Assembly (NCBI GenBank): GCA_027619145.1
Contig: JAQCGA010000288.1
Span: 1-5,812 of the forward strand
Reading direction: 5' to 3'
Origin: a bacterium
GTDB lineage: Bacteria > Latescibacterota > UBA2968 > GCA-2709665
DNA length: 5,812 bases
Part shown: piece by piece, positions 1 to 5,495 of the stretch
Position numbering within the stretch: position 1 is the stretch's first letter
Layout: the number at the start of each line of letters is the position of its first letter
Position numbers and translations under genes: made by a program
The notes under the pieces: model-generated
Database searches by the model: none
Told to the model about the DNA's origin: nothing
Seen by the model: only the letters and a program-made list of their open reading frames with translations

Positions 1-1601
1 GGATTGGATTTTTGACGGCGGACCGGATAGCGCAGAAATTGGGAATAGAGCCACATTCGGAGAAGCGGATTGAGGCAGGGATTCGGCATGTGTTGAATAC
101 GGCAGCAGAAGGTGGCGGCCATGTGTATTTGCCCAGAGCAGAGCTGGTTGGGATGTGTGCGGAGGCGCTGGCTGTATCGGCAGATTTGATAGAGCCCTGT
201 CTGGATGCGTTACAAAAGGCGGAAGATGTGGTGGTGGAAGAGGATCGGGTGTATATTCCGCCACTGTATTATGCAGAGAAGGGTTCTGCCACAAGGCTGT
301 ATCAGCTTTCGAACATTGGGCGGATTGAGACGCGGGATATTCCGAAAGAGATTGCGGAAATTGAGGAGCGGGAGAAGGTGACGTTTGCGCCCCGACAGAA
401 GCAGGCGCTGGAGAAGGCATTGTCGCACTCTTTGCTGGTGTTGACGGGGGGACCGGGTACGGGGAAGACGACGACGATGAAGGGGCTGATTTCATTGTTG
501 GAGGCGCGGGGCAAGAAGATTGCGCTGGCAGCACCCACAGGGCGGGCAGCCAAGCGGATGTCTGAGGCTACGGGACGGGAGGCGAAAACGCTGCACCGGT
601 TGCTGAAGTTTAGCCCCCGGGAGATGGCATTTGAGCATAATTTTGAGAATCCGCTGGAGTTTGATGCCATTCTTGTCGATGAAGTCTCTATGGTGGATGT
701 GGTTCTGATGAACAGCCTGTTGCGCGCGGTTCCGCTGAGTGCATCGGTAGTTCTCGTGGGGGATGTGGACCAGCTTCCCTCTGTGGGGCCGGGGAATGTG
801 TTGAAAGATACCATTGCTTCGGGGGTGGTGGAGGTGGTGTCGCTGAATGAGATTTTTCGGCAGGCGCAGGAGAGTCAGATTGTAGTGAATGCGCACAGCA
901 TTCGGGCCGGAGAGTTCCCTGAGGTGCGCAACACGCGGGAGTCAGATTTCTTTTTTATTGAAGAAGAAGATCCGGCCGAGGTGGCAAAGACCGTGTGTGG
1001 ATTGTGCAAGACGCGGTTGCCGCACACGTACGGGCTGGATGGGGTTGACGATATCCAGGTGCTCACGCCCATGTACCGGGGCGAGACCGGGGCGAGCAAT
1101 TTAAACCGGGCGCTTCAGGATACGCTGAATCCCAACGGACAGGAGTTGCAGCGCGGGAACATGTTGTTCCGGGTAGGCGATAAGGTGATGCAGATTCGGA
1201 ACAATTATGATAAGAATGTGTTCAATGGGGATATTGGCCGGATTGCGGCAATGGATACGGCGGATCAGACGGTGGCGGTACGTTTTCCTGAACAGGTTGT
1301 GGCGTACGATTTTGCAGAGTTGGACGAGATTGTGTTGGCCTATGCAACCAGCGTGCACAAAAGCCAGGGTTCGGAGTACCGTGCGGTGGTGTTGCCGTTG
1401 ACCACGCAGCATTATATGATGCTTCAGCGGAACCTTCTATATACGGCAATTACACGGGCGCGGGAACTGGTGGTGATTGTGGGAACGAAGAAGGCGCTGG
1501 GCATTGCCATTCGGAACAATCAGGTAGCGGAACGGTACACGTCTTTGCCGGAACGTATTCGTGCGGGAACGGGCGATCAAAAACAGGAGCGGGTGGTCTA
1601 A
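1..1601 (+). CDS. recD2: RecD2-type ATP-dependent DNA helicase, 5'-truncated by window edge
   Basis: This is a superfamily 1B 5'-3' DNA helicase of the RecD2 (RecD-like, RecBC-independent) family, a cytosolic DNA repair and recombination enzyme. The frame stays open to base 1 and reads IGFLTADRIAQKLGI, the helix-hairpin-helix segment that lies inside RecD2 proteins. The TTG at 12 is therefore not the start, and roughly 200 N-terminal residues lie outside the window (family length about 700-800 aa). Counting from that TTG as residue 1, the helicase motifs are all visible. They are Q-type FAPRQKQAL (125-133), Walker A GGPGTGKTTT (146-155), motif Ia APTGRAAKR (174-182), Walker B ILVDEVSMVD (220-229), motif III GDVDQLPSVGPG (250-261), motif V YATSVHKSQGSEY (444-456) and motif VI LLYTAITRARE (475-485). 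No motif is damaged. The stop TAA (1599-1601) shares its last base with the ATG of the next gene, so the two are probably translationally coupled. The RecD2 assignment is firm; the extent of the missing part is inferred. Confidence 0.95.
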   Translation, partial: IGFLTADRIAQKLGIEPHSEKRIEAGIRHVLNTAAEGGGHVYLPRAELVGMCAEALAVSADLIEPCLDALQKAEDVVVEEDRVYIPPLYYAEKGSATRLYQLSNIGRIETRDIPKEIAEIEEREKVTFAPRQKQALEKALSHSLLVLTGGPGTGKTTTMKGLISLLEARGKKIALAAPTGRAAKRMSEATGREAKTLHRLLKFSPREMAFEHNFENPLEFDAILVDEVSMVDVVLMNSLLRAVPLSASVVLVGDVDQLPSVGPGNVLKDTIASGVVEVVSLNEIFRQAQESQIVVNAHSIRAGEFPEVRNTRESDFFFIEEEDPAEVAKTVCGLCKTRLPHTYGLDGVDDIQVLTPMYRGETGASNLNRALQDTLNPNGQELQRGNMLFRVGDKVMQIRNNYDKNVFNGDIGRIAAMDTADQTVAVRFPEQVVAYDFAELDEIVLAYATSVHKSQGSEYRAVVLPLTTQHYMMLQRNLLYTAITRARELVVIVGTKKALGIAIRNNQVAERYTSLPERIRAGTGDQKQERVV

Positions 1602-2191
1602 TGGGATTTGATCGTACTTATCGAATCGGATTTTTCGCTTGCCTGGGGCTTGTTTTGATGTTGGCCGGGGGTGTGTACGCTGGTACAAAGGCTGCGGTTC
1701 AGCGGGAATCTGAGTTTACGCCTGCAGAGCGTGCACGGATGGCCAGGGCTTCATCTTTTGAATCGGCAACGCTCCAGGGGTTGTTGCGGCGCAGTTCGTT
1801 TGACGCGGCACAGCAGACGATTCTTACGCGGAGGTCCGAGCACAGCGCTTCTGTGTTGAAGCTTTATCAAGCGGTACACTCGCCAGATGAGCAGCGGAGG
1901 ATTATCCGGCAGTCTGAATTTTCAGTGGCCGAACTGCGGCGGATTCGGGCAGCATCTTTGCCGCCGCCTCAGTGGACGGCCGGGGCCACTTCTAGGGATA
2001 TGGCGAAGTACGTGGATCGAAGTTCCCGGCTTTCTGGTGGAGAACATCGGCGGTTTGGATCTGATGAAGCCAGGCAGGCGTTCCGGCAGTTTTTACAGCG
2101 CCAGTCTGTAACGCCCGATCCCAGTAGGATTCGAAACTCGGCACCTACAGCAGCGGAATTGCGGATGATGTACCGGCTGTCTACAGACTGA
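1601..2191 (+). CDS. Predicted exported protein of unknown function with degenerate 14-residue repeats
   Basis: I do not recognise this 196-aa protein. Its N-terminus has two arginines (R5, R8), then a hydrophobic stretch (about 9-25) ending in VYA at 25-27. This looks like a signal peptide with a type I cleavage site after A27, although an uncleaved anchor is possible. No lipobox is placed correctly, since C14 lies inside the hydrophobic core. The mature part is basic, rich in Ser, Arg, Ala and Gln, and made of short helical-looking repeats: SEFTPAERARMARA (37-50), SSFESATLQGLLRR (51-64), SSFDAAQQTILTRR (65-78), SEHSASVLKLYQAV (79-92), SEFSVAELRRIRAA (105-118) and SAPTAAELRMMYRL (180-193). 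The middle (119-179) holds weaker copies and a proline-rich break. The ATG at 1601 overlaps the recD2 stop. AGGAG at 1585-1589, 11 bases upstream, is a slightly distant ribosome binding site. A terminator follows 47 bases after the stop. The gene therefore ends a recD2 operon, but an exported protein has no obvious role in helicase work. Confidence 0.8.
   Translation: MGFDRTYRIGFFACLGLVLMLAGGVYAGTKAAVQRESEFTPAERARMARASSFESATLQGLLRRSSFDAAQQTILTRRSEHSASVLKLYQAVHSPDEQRRIIRQSEFSVAELRRIRAASLPPPQWTAGATSRDMAKYVDRSSRLSGGEHRRFGSDEARQAFRQFLQRQSVTPDPSRIRNSAPTAAELRMMYRLSTD
1709..2179 (+). repeat. Protein-level tandem repeats, 14-residue period
   Basis: The 196-aa gene encodes repeats starting at residues 37, 51, 65, 79, 93 (12 residues only), 105, 119 (weak), 142, 156 (weak), 169 (short) and 180. 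The visible consensus is S-x-F-[ST]-x-A-E-x-x-x-[ILM]-x-R-[AS]. The first four copies and the copy at 105 keep exact 14-residue spacing. The nucleotide copies are well diverged: for example, SEF is tctgagttt once and tctgaattt later, while SSF uses different serine codons. The repeats are therefore old or held at protein level, not a recent DNA duplication. Confidence 0.7.
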
Positions 2192-2206
2192 GCATTTTCT
2201 TCCTTC

Positions 2207-2235
2207 TTGACAATTTCTTTTCAAATCAGTACGAT
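2207..2235 (+). promoter_or_regulatory. Sigma70-like promoter for the GAF/HD-GYP gene
   Basis: TTGACA at 2207-2212 matches the -35 consensus at all six bases. After a 17-base spacer, TACGAT at 2230-2235 matches the -10 consensus (TATAAT) at four of six bases, including the first T and A and the last A and T. The expected start of transcription is near 2242, at the left arm of the hairpin that terminates the upstream genes. This would give a leader of about 52 bases before the ATG at 2295. The call rests on consensus match and spacing only, and the organism's own promoter preferences are unknown. Confidence 0.6.
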
Positions 2236-2238
2236 GTG

Positions 2239-2263
2239 AACCGGCCCTGAGGCCGGTTTTTTT
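2239..2263 (+). terminator. Rho-independent terminator after the recD2/repeat-protein pair
   Basis: CCGGCC (2241-2246) pairs perfectly with GGCCGG (2251-2256) around a CTGA loop. The flanking AA (2239-2240) can pair with TT (2257-2258). A run of seven T follows (2257-2263). It lies 47 bases after the stop of the repeat-protein gene and 31 bases before the next ATG. It overlaps the expected transcription start of the promoter at 2207-2235. Confidence 0.85.
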
Positions 2264-2294
2264 GTTGGGAGTGCGTTTTCTTCTGGAGTTTTTT

Positions 2295-3902
2295 ATGGCA
2301 GATAGAGATTTACAGGCGCACCTGGATCACCTGATTCGGATCGGTATTGCGTTGTCCAGCCAGCTGGATATAGATGAATTGCTGGAGATGATTGTGGACG
2401 AGTCCCGGCGGTTTACCCGTGCCGATGCTGGCACGCTTTATCTTGTAACTTCCGAAGAGCGGGCGCTTCAGTGGAAGATTGTGCAGAACGATACAATGGG
2501 TACACGTATTGGCGGGACGAGCGCTGTAGAGATTGATGAGAAGTTGTTCAAACCGGTTCCGCTGTACGTGGACGGGCAGGTGAATATGTCCAATGTATCC
2601 GCGTATGTAGCCCATACCGGAGAGACTGTGAATATTCCAGATGTGTATGAGGCTGTAGGGTTTGATTTTACAGGCCCCCGGTTGTACGACCAGGCCACCG
2701 GGTACCGGTCCCGGTCTATGCTGGTGGCACCGTTGCGGAACCATGAAGACGATATTATTGGGGTGCTCCAACTTTTAAATGCCTGGGACGAAGAACACCA
2801 GGAGGTTGTGCCGTTTTCACCCGAGTTTGAAGGGTTAATCGCTTCGCTGGCTTCGCAGGCGGCGGTGGGGGTTACGAACGCGCAGTTGGTGCAAGATTTG
2901 CAAAATTTGTTCGATGCATTCATTCAGGCGACGGCGGCGGCCATTGACGAGAAATCTCCGTATACAGCCGGGCATGTACGGCGGGTTGCGGATTTGACGA
3001 TGATGATTGCGCAAGAGATCAACGAGGCGGACCAGGGGCTGTGGCGCAGGCTAAGATTTACGGACGAAGAGTTGAACGCCTTGCGGATTTCGGCCTGGAT
3101 GCACGATGTGGGCAAGATTACTACGCCGGAATATGTAGTGGATAAGGCAACCAAATTGGAGACGATTTCGGATCGAATCGGGGCTGTGCGAACCCGGTAC
3201 GAGGTGCTTCGGCGGGAAGCAGAGGTTTCTGCACTGAAGCAAAAGATTGCTCTTCTGGAACGGGGTGAGGTACGTCCGGAGCCGTTGAGAGCGATTGAAC
3301 GAGAGCTGGAAACAGAGCTGGAGGCGTTGCGGGACGAGCTTATGTTTATTGAGCAGTGTAATACGGGCGGAGAGTTTATGGCGGATGAGGATATTGCCCG
3401 ATTGGAAAAGATTGCTCAGGAGACGTGCGAGGTGAATGGAGAGGTTGTGGGGCGGTTGACGAAGGATGAGCTTTACAATCTTTCGATTCGCAAAGGTACG
3501 TTGACGAATGAAGAGCGGCAGGTGATTAATAACCACGCTGCGGTGAGTATTAAAATGCTTTCACAGTTGCCGTTTTCGAAGGCGCTGAGACGCGTGCCAG
3601 AATACGCGGGCGGCCACCATGAGAAGCTGAATGGAAAAGGATATCCTCGAGGGCTTACGGCCGAGCAGCTTCCGCTTCAGGCGCGGATTCTGGCGGTGGC
3701 GGATGTGTTTGAAGCGTTGACGGCTCCGGACCGACCCTATCGAAAGCCGATGTCGCTTTCACAGGCACTGAAGATTATCGGGTTTATGGTAAAAGACGGA
3801 GAGCTGGATGGGCGGATTGTGGAGCTGTTCCTGGGGAGTGGGCTGGTGATGCAGTATGCGCGGAAGGAACTGGATGAGGCGCAGATTGATGTGAGCGCAT
3901 AA
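2295..3902 (+). CDS. GAF domain plus HD-GYP-type phosphohydrolase (putative cyclic-di-GMP phosphodiesterase)
   Basis: This 535-aa soluble protein has a GAF sensor domain (about 20-195, ending in the typical GVLQLLN at 156-162 and a closing helix). A short helical linker leads into an HD-GYP-type metal-dependent phosphohydrolase domain (about 205-535). Such proteins usually hydrolyse cyclic di-GMP or related nucleotides in response to a GAF ligand, but neither ligand nor substrate can be read here. Key residues are present: GH227VRRV, H270-D271-V-G-K274, H414, the GYP loop H441-H442-E-K-L-N-G-K-G-Y-P451, and D470 in AVADVFEALTAPDRPYR. About 130 residues separate DVGK from LTNEERQ (403-409), where compact HD-GYP domains have about 20. 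The extra segment (about 287-395) is charged and heptad-like, probably a coiled-coil hairpin. I chose ATG 2295 because GGAG (2285-2288) sits 6 bases before it. An upstream in-frame TTG at 2262 lies inside the terminator. No membrane segment is seen. The gene appears monocistronic. Confidence 0.9.
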   Translation: MADRDLQAHLDHLIRIGIALSSQLDIDELLEMIVDESRRFTRADAGTLYLVTSEERALQWKIVQNDTMGTRIGGTSAVEIDEKLFKPVPLYVDGQVNMSNVSAYVAHTGETVNIPDVYEAVGFDFTGPRLYDQATGYRSRSMLVAPLRNHEDDIIGVLQLLNAWDEEHQEVVPFSPEFEGLIASLASQAAVGVTNAQLVQDLQNLFDAFIQATAAAIDEKSPYTAGHVRRVADLTMMIAQEINEADQGLWRRLRFTDEELNALRISAWMHDVGKITTPEYVVDKATKLETISDRIGAVRTRYEVLRREAEVSALKQKIALLERGEVRPEPLRAIERELETELEALRDELMFIEQCNTGGEFMADEDIARLEKIAQETCEVNGEVVGRLTKDELYNLSIRKGTLTNEERQVINNHAAVSIKMLSQLPFSKALRRVPEYAGGHHEKLNGKGYPRGLTAEQLPLQARILAVADVFEALTAPDRPYRKPMSLSQALKIIGFMVKDGELDGRIVELFLGSGLVMQYARKELDEAQIDVSA

Positions 3903-3909
3903 GAAAGAG

Positions 3910-3925
3910 TATGTAAATTTACATA
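3910..3925. repeat. 16-bp perfect palindrome after the HD-GYP gene
   Basis: TATGTAAATTTACATA reads identically on both strands and begins 8 bases after the TAA of the HD-GYP gene. As RNA it is A/U-rich with no room for a loop without losing central pairs, so it makes a poor terminator. As DNA it could be a binding site for a dimeric regulator, but it lies between the 3' ends of two convergent genes and not upstream of either one. Function unknown. Confidence 0.6.
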
Positions 3926-3958
3926 TCTTTACCCCTCTCTGGATCGGTTTCTTTACGA

Positions 3959-4021
3959 AAATAACGCAGCAATCACCTGCGCGCGAAGCGCGTCTGGTGC
4001 AGTGCTGCGTTATTTGTTTTT
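3959..4021 (+). terminator. Long hairpin terminator between convergent genes, possibly bidirectional
   Basis: A perfect 13-bp outer stem (3959-3971 with 4003-4015) encloses a 4-bp stem CACC/GGTG (3974-3977 with 3996-3999). Inside that is a 5-bp stem CGCGC/GCGCG (3980-3984 with 3988-3992) closed by a GAA loop. On the + strand the T-rich tract TTTGTTTTT (4013-4021) follows, which suits termination of the HD-GYP gene. Read on the - strand, the stem ends in four U (3961-3958), a weaker tail, and the structure begins 19 bases after the amidase stop. It may therefore serve both directions. No gene is seen in the 137-base interval 3903-4039. Confidence 0.8.
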
Positions 4022-4039
4022 CAGTTCTCTTTGATTGCT

Positions 4040-5491
4040 CTAGTACCCCTGGGGGTGCCTGCACGTCCCGATAAGCGCCTCAAGTTGTTCGGCGATCTGG
4101 AGCAGGGCCATCTCTCCCCAGCGTCGGCCAACAATCTGAAGACCGATCGGTAATCCTTCGGACGACTGCGTCAGGGGAATGACGACAACTGGTTGGCCCG
4201 TCAGATTGAACGGCATCGTGTAAGTACAACCAGCTGTGAAGTAGGGCACCGCGCGGCCGTCAACATCGATCGGACTACCCGTGTCACAGTGTGGGGGGGC
4301 AGGTGTCGAAGTGACTGGGCACAGCAGAACGTCCCAGTCCTGCAGGAATTGCTCCATGGCAGTGATGAGCGCATCCCGCCTCATGCGGGCCTCGGTGACC
4401 TGCCGCATCGACGCGTTGACTCCTCGAAAGAAGCCGCGTTCCCAGTGATCTTCCGACTCCGGACCCACGCCAAACATTTCGACTCGGGCCCGTTCTGCCT
4501 CAGGGGACATGGCGGAACCGGTTTCGGCTGATACCAATTCGCCGAGCGTCTCCGAGACCACAACCAGGTCGAAGTCTTCAGGCATGCTTCGTGCCACGGT
4601 GACTCCGGCCTGATTAAGTTTCTGTGCCAACGATGCCAGTCCGGTTCGAGTCTCACCTGTTACGGGTACTCCACCGAAGTCATCCGTCCATGCGATCCGG
4701 AGGTCCTGCAATTTGCGTATCGGCGGATCCTCAAGTGGCACAGGCGGAACGTCCCACCAGCGGCCATCCGGTCCGGCCAACAGCCGCAGCGCGATTCGTA
4801 AGTCGCCGACAGAACGGGCAATGGGTCCCATAACACCAGCAAACCGGAGGCCCCTCGGCGCACCAGGGAGTTCGGGGATATGGCCCATCCTTGATATTCG
4901 GTGATTGGTGGCCATGATCGAACAGAGCCCGCAGAAATGAGCCGGAATACGTAGAGAGCCTGCCAGGTCGCTACCAATCTCGAGGGCGGACAGTCCGGCA
5001 GCGACCGCGGCTGCCCCACCACCCGTTGAGCCGCCTGGAGTCCGCTCGAGGTTCCAGGGATTGTTGCTACGACCGAAGATGGGATTGCTGGACTGATAGT
5101 CCCCTGAGAGCGTTGGCAGGTTCGTCTTGCCGAGAATGATCGCTCCTGCCTGACGAACGCGAGAGACGACCGTGGCATCTACGGTTGGTATGTAGTCTGC
5201 CAGAGGCGGGAATCCCGCTGTCGTGCGCAACCCAGCGGTTTCCAGTGAATCTTTTATCGTGACGGGGACTCCATGGAGGGGCCCCCACACGACACCCTTT
5301 TCGAGCGCTTCGTCCGCCTCCTTTGCTCGTGCTTTAGCACCTTCTTCATCCAGCGTCACAATGGCATTCAGATCTCCATTGTGACGCTGGATCTGCGCCA
5401 AATGGGCATCGGTTACCTCCGCCGCTGACACCTCACGAGCCTTGATCTGCGACACCAACTCACGAACAGACAAGAAATTCAGGTTACTCAA
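4040..5491 (-). CDS. Amidase signature (AS) family hydrolase
   Basis: This 483-aa enzyme belongs to the amidase signature family, which hydrolyses C-N amide bonds with a Ser-cisSer-Lys triad. All three residues are present: K80 in GVPVTIKDS, S155 in the glycine-serine loop TPGGSTGGG (151-159), and nucleophile S179 in SDLAGSLRIPA (174-184). Their spacing (75 and 24 residues) equals that of mammalian FAAH (K142, S217, S241). Length and the C-terminal GLPIGLQIVGRRWGE block are typical. Small departures are Thr for the second Ser of GGSS, and Ala for the first Gly of the usual GGS at the nucleophile. The substrate cannot be told. GatA is unlikely because no gatB or gatC is adjacent, though those could lie elsewhere. 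No signal peptide is seen. The start is TTG at 5491: the codon just upstream in frame is TGA, and GGAAGG lies 7 bases before it. Only four bases separate it from the rsmH stop, so the two genes are probably co-transcribed. Sampled GC is about 64%, above both neighbours. Confidence 0.93.
   Translation of the reverse strand: MSNLNFLSVRELVSQIKAREVSAAEVTDAHLAQIQRHNGDLNAIVTLDEEGAKARAKEADEALEKGVVWGPLHGVPVTIKDSLETAGLRTTAGFPPLADYIPTVDATVVSRVRQAGAIILGKTNLPTLSGDYQSSNPIFGRSNNPWNLERTPGGSTGGGAAAVAAGLSALEIGSDLAGSLRIPAHFCGLCSIMATNHRISRMGHIPELPGAPRGLRFAGVMGPIARSVGDLRIALRLLAGPDGRWWDVPPVPLEDPPIRKLQDLRIAWTDDFGGVPVTGETRTGLASLAQKLNQAGVTVARSMPEDFDLVVVSETLGELVSAETGSAMSPEAERARVEMFGVGPESEDHWERGFFRGVNASMRQVTEARMRRDALITAMEQFLQDWDVLLCPVTSTPAPPHCDTGSPIDVDGRAVPYFTAGCTYTMPFNLTGQPVVVIPLTQSSEGLPIGLQIVGRRWGEMALLQIAEQLEALIGTCRHPQGY
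5348..5392. repeat. Perfect 17-bp inverted repeat inside the amidase gene
   Basis: The arms 5348-5364 and 5376-5392 are exact reverse complements, separated by 11 bases. Pairing stops at both ends (C5347 against C5393, C5365 against T5375). The repeat covers codons 34-48 of the amidase, about 100-144 bases into its message. The arms are in codon register: codons for I34-Q-R-H-N38 are the reverse complements of those for I44-V-T-L-D48. The mRNA should form a strong stem-loop there. It lies within the coding frame and does not disrupt the protein. Confidence 0.9.
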
Positions 5492-5495
5492 TCAA

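Noticed and set aside
12..14. TTG at 12 as the start of the helicase gene
   Set aside because: The frame is open upstream to base 1 and already encodes conserved RecD2 helix-hairpin-helix sequence (IGF before LTADRIA), so the gene begins outside the window.
302..814. Open frame on the - strand opposite the helicase gene
   Set aside because: It is antisense to intact RecD2 motifs, its composition is low-complexity Ser/Thr-rich, and no ribosome binding site or family resemblance was seen.
2262..2264. TTG at 2262 as the start of the GAF/HD-GYP gene
   Set aside because: It lies in the T-run of the terminator and has no ribosome binding site. ATG 2295 has GGAG 6 bases upstream and begins a normal soluble N-terminus.
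2468..2923. Open frame on the - strand opposite the GAF domain
   Set aside because: It is a shadow of the GAF coding sequence with no recognisable domain; the + strand protein is well supported.
4045..4056. Short inverted repeat ACCCC-TG-GGGGT near the amidase stop
   Set aside because: Five base pairs around a two-base loop cannot form a stable hairpin, it lies within coding sequence, and the real terminator candidate is downstream at 3959-4021.
4193..4531. Open frame on the + strand opposite the amidase C-terminal half
   Set aside because: It overlaps a complete, conserved amidase and shows no domain, signal or start site of its own.
4040..5491. Amidase as GatA, subunit A of Asp/Glu-tRNA amidotransferase
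   Set aside because: The shared signature is family-wide. No gatB or gatC is adjacent, and the sequence after the nucleophile (CSIMATNHRISRMGHIP) looks more like stand-alone amidases. It is not fully excluded.
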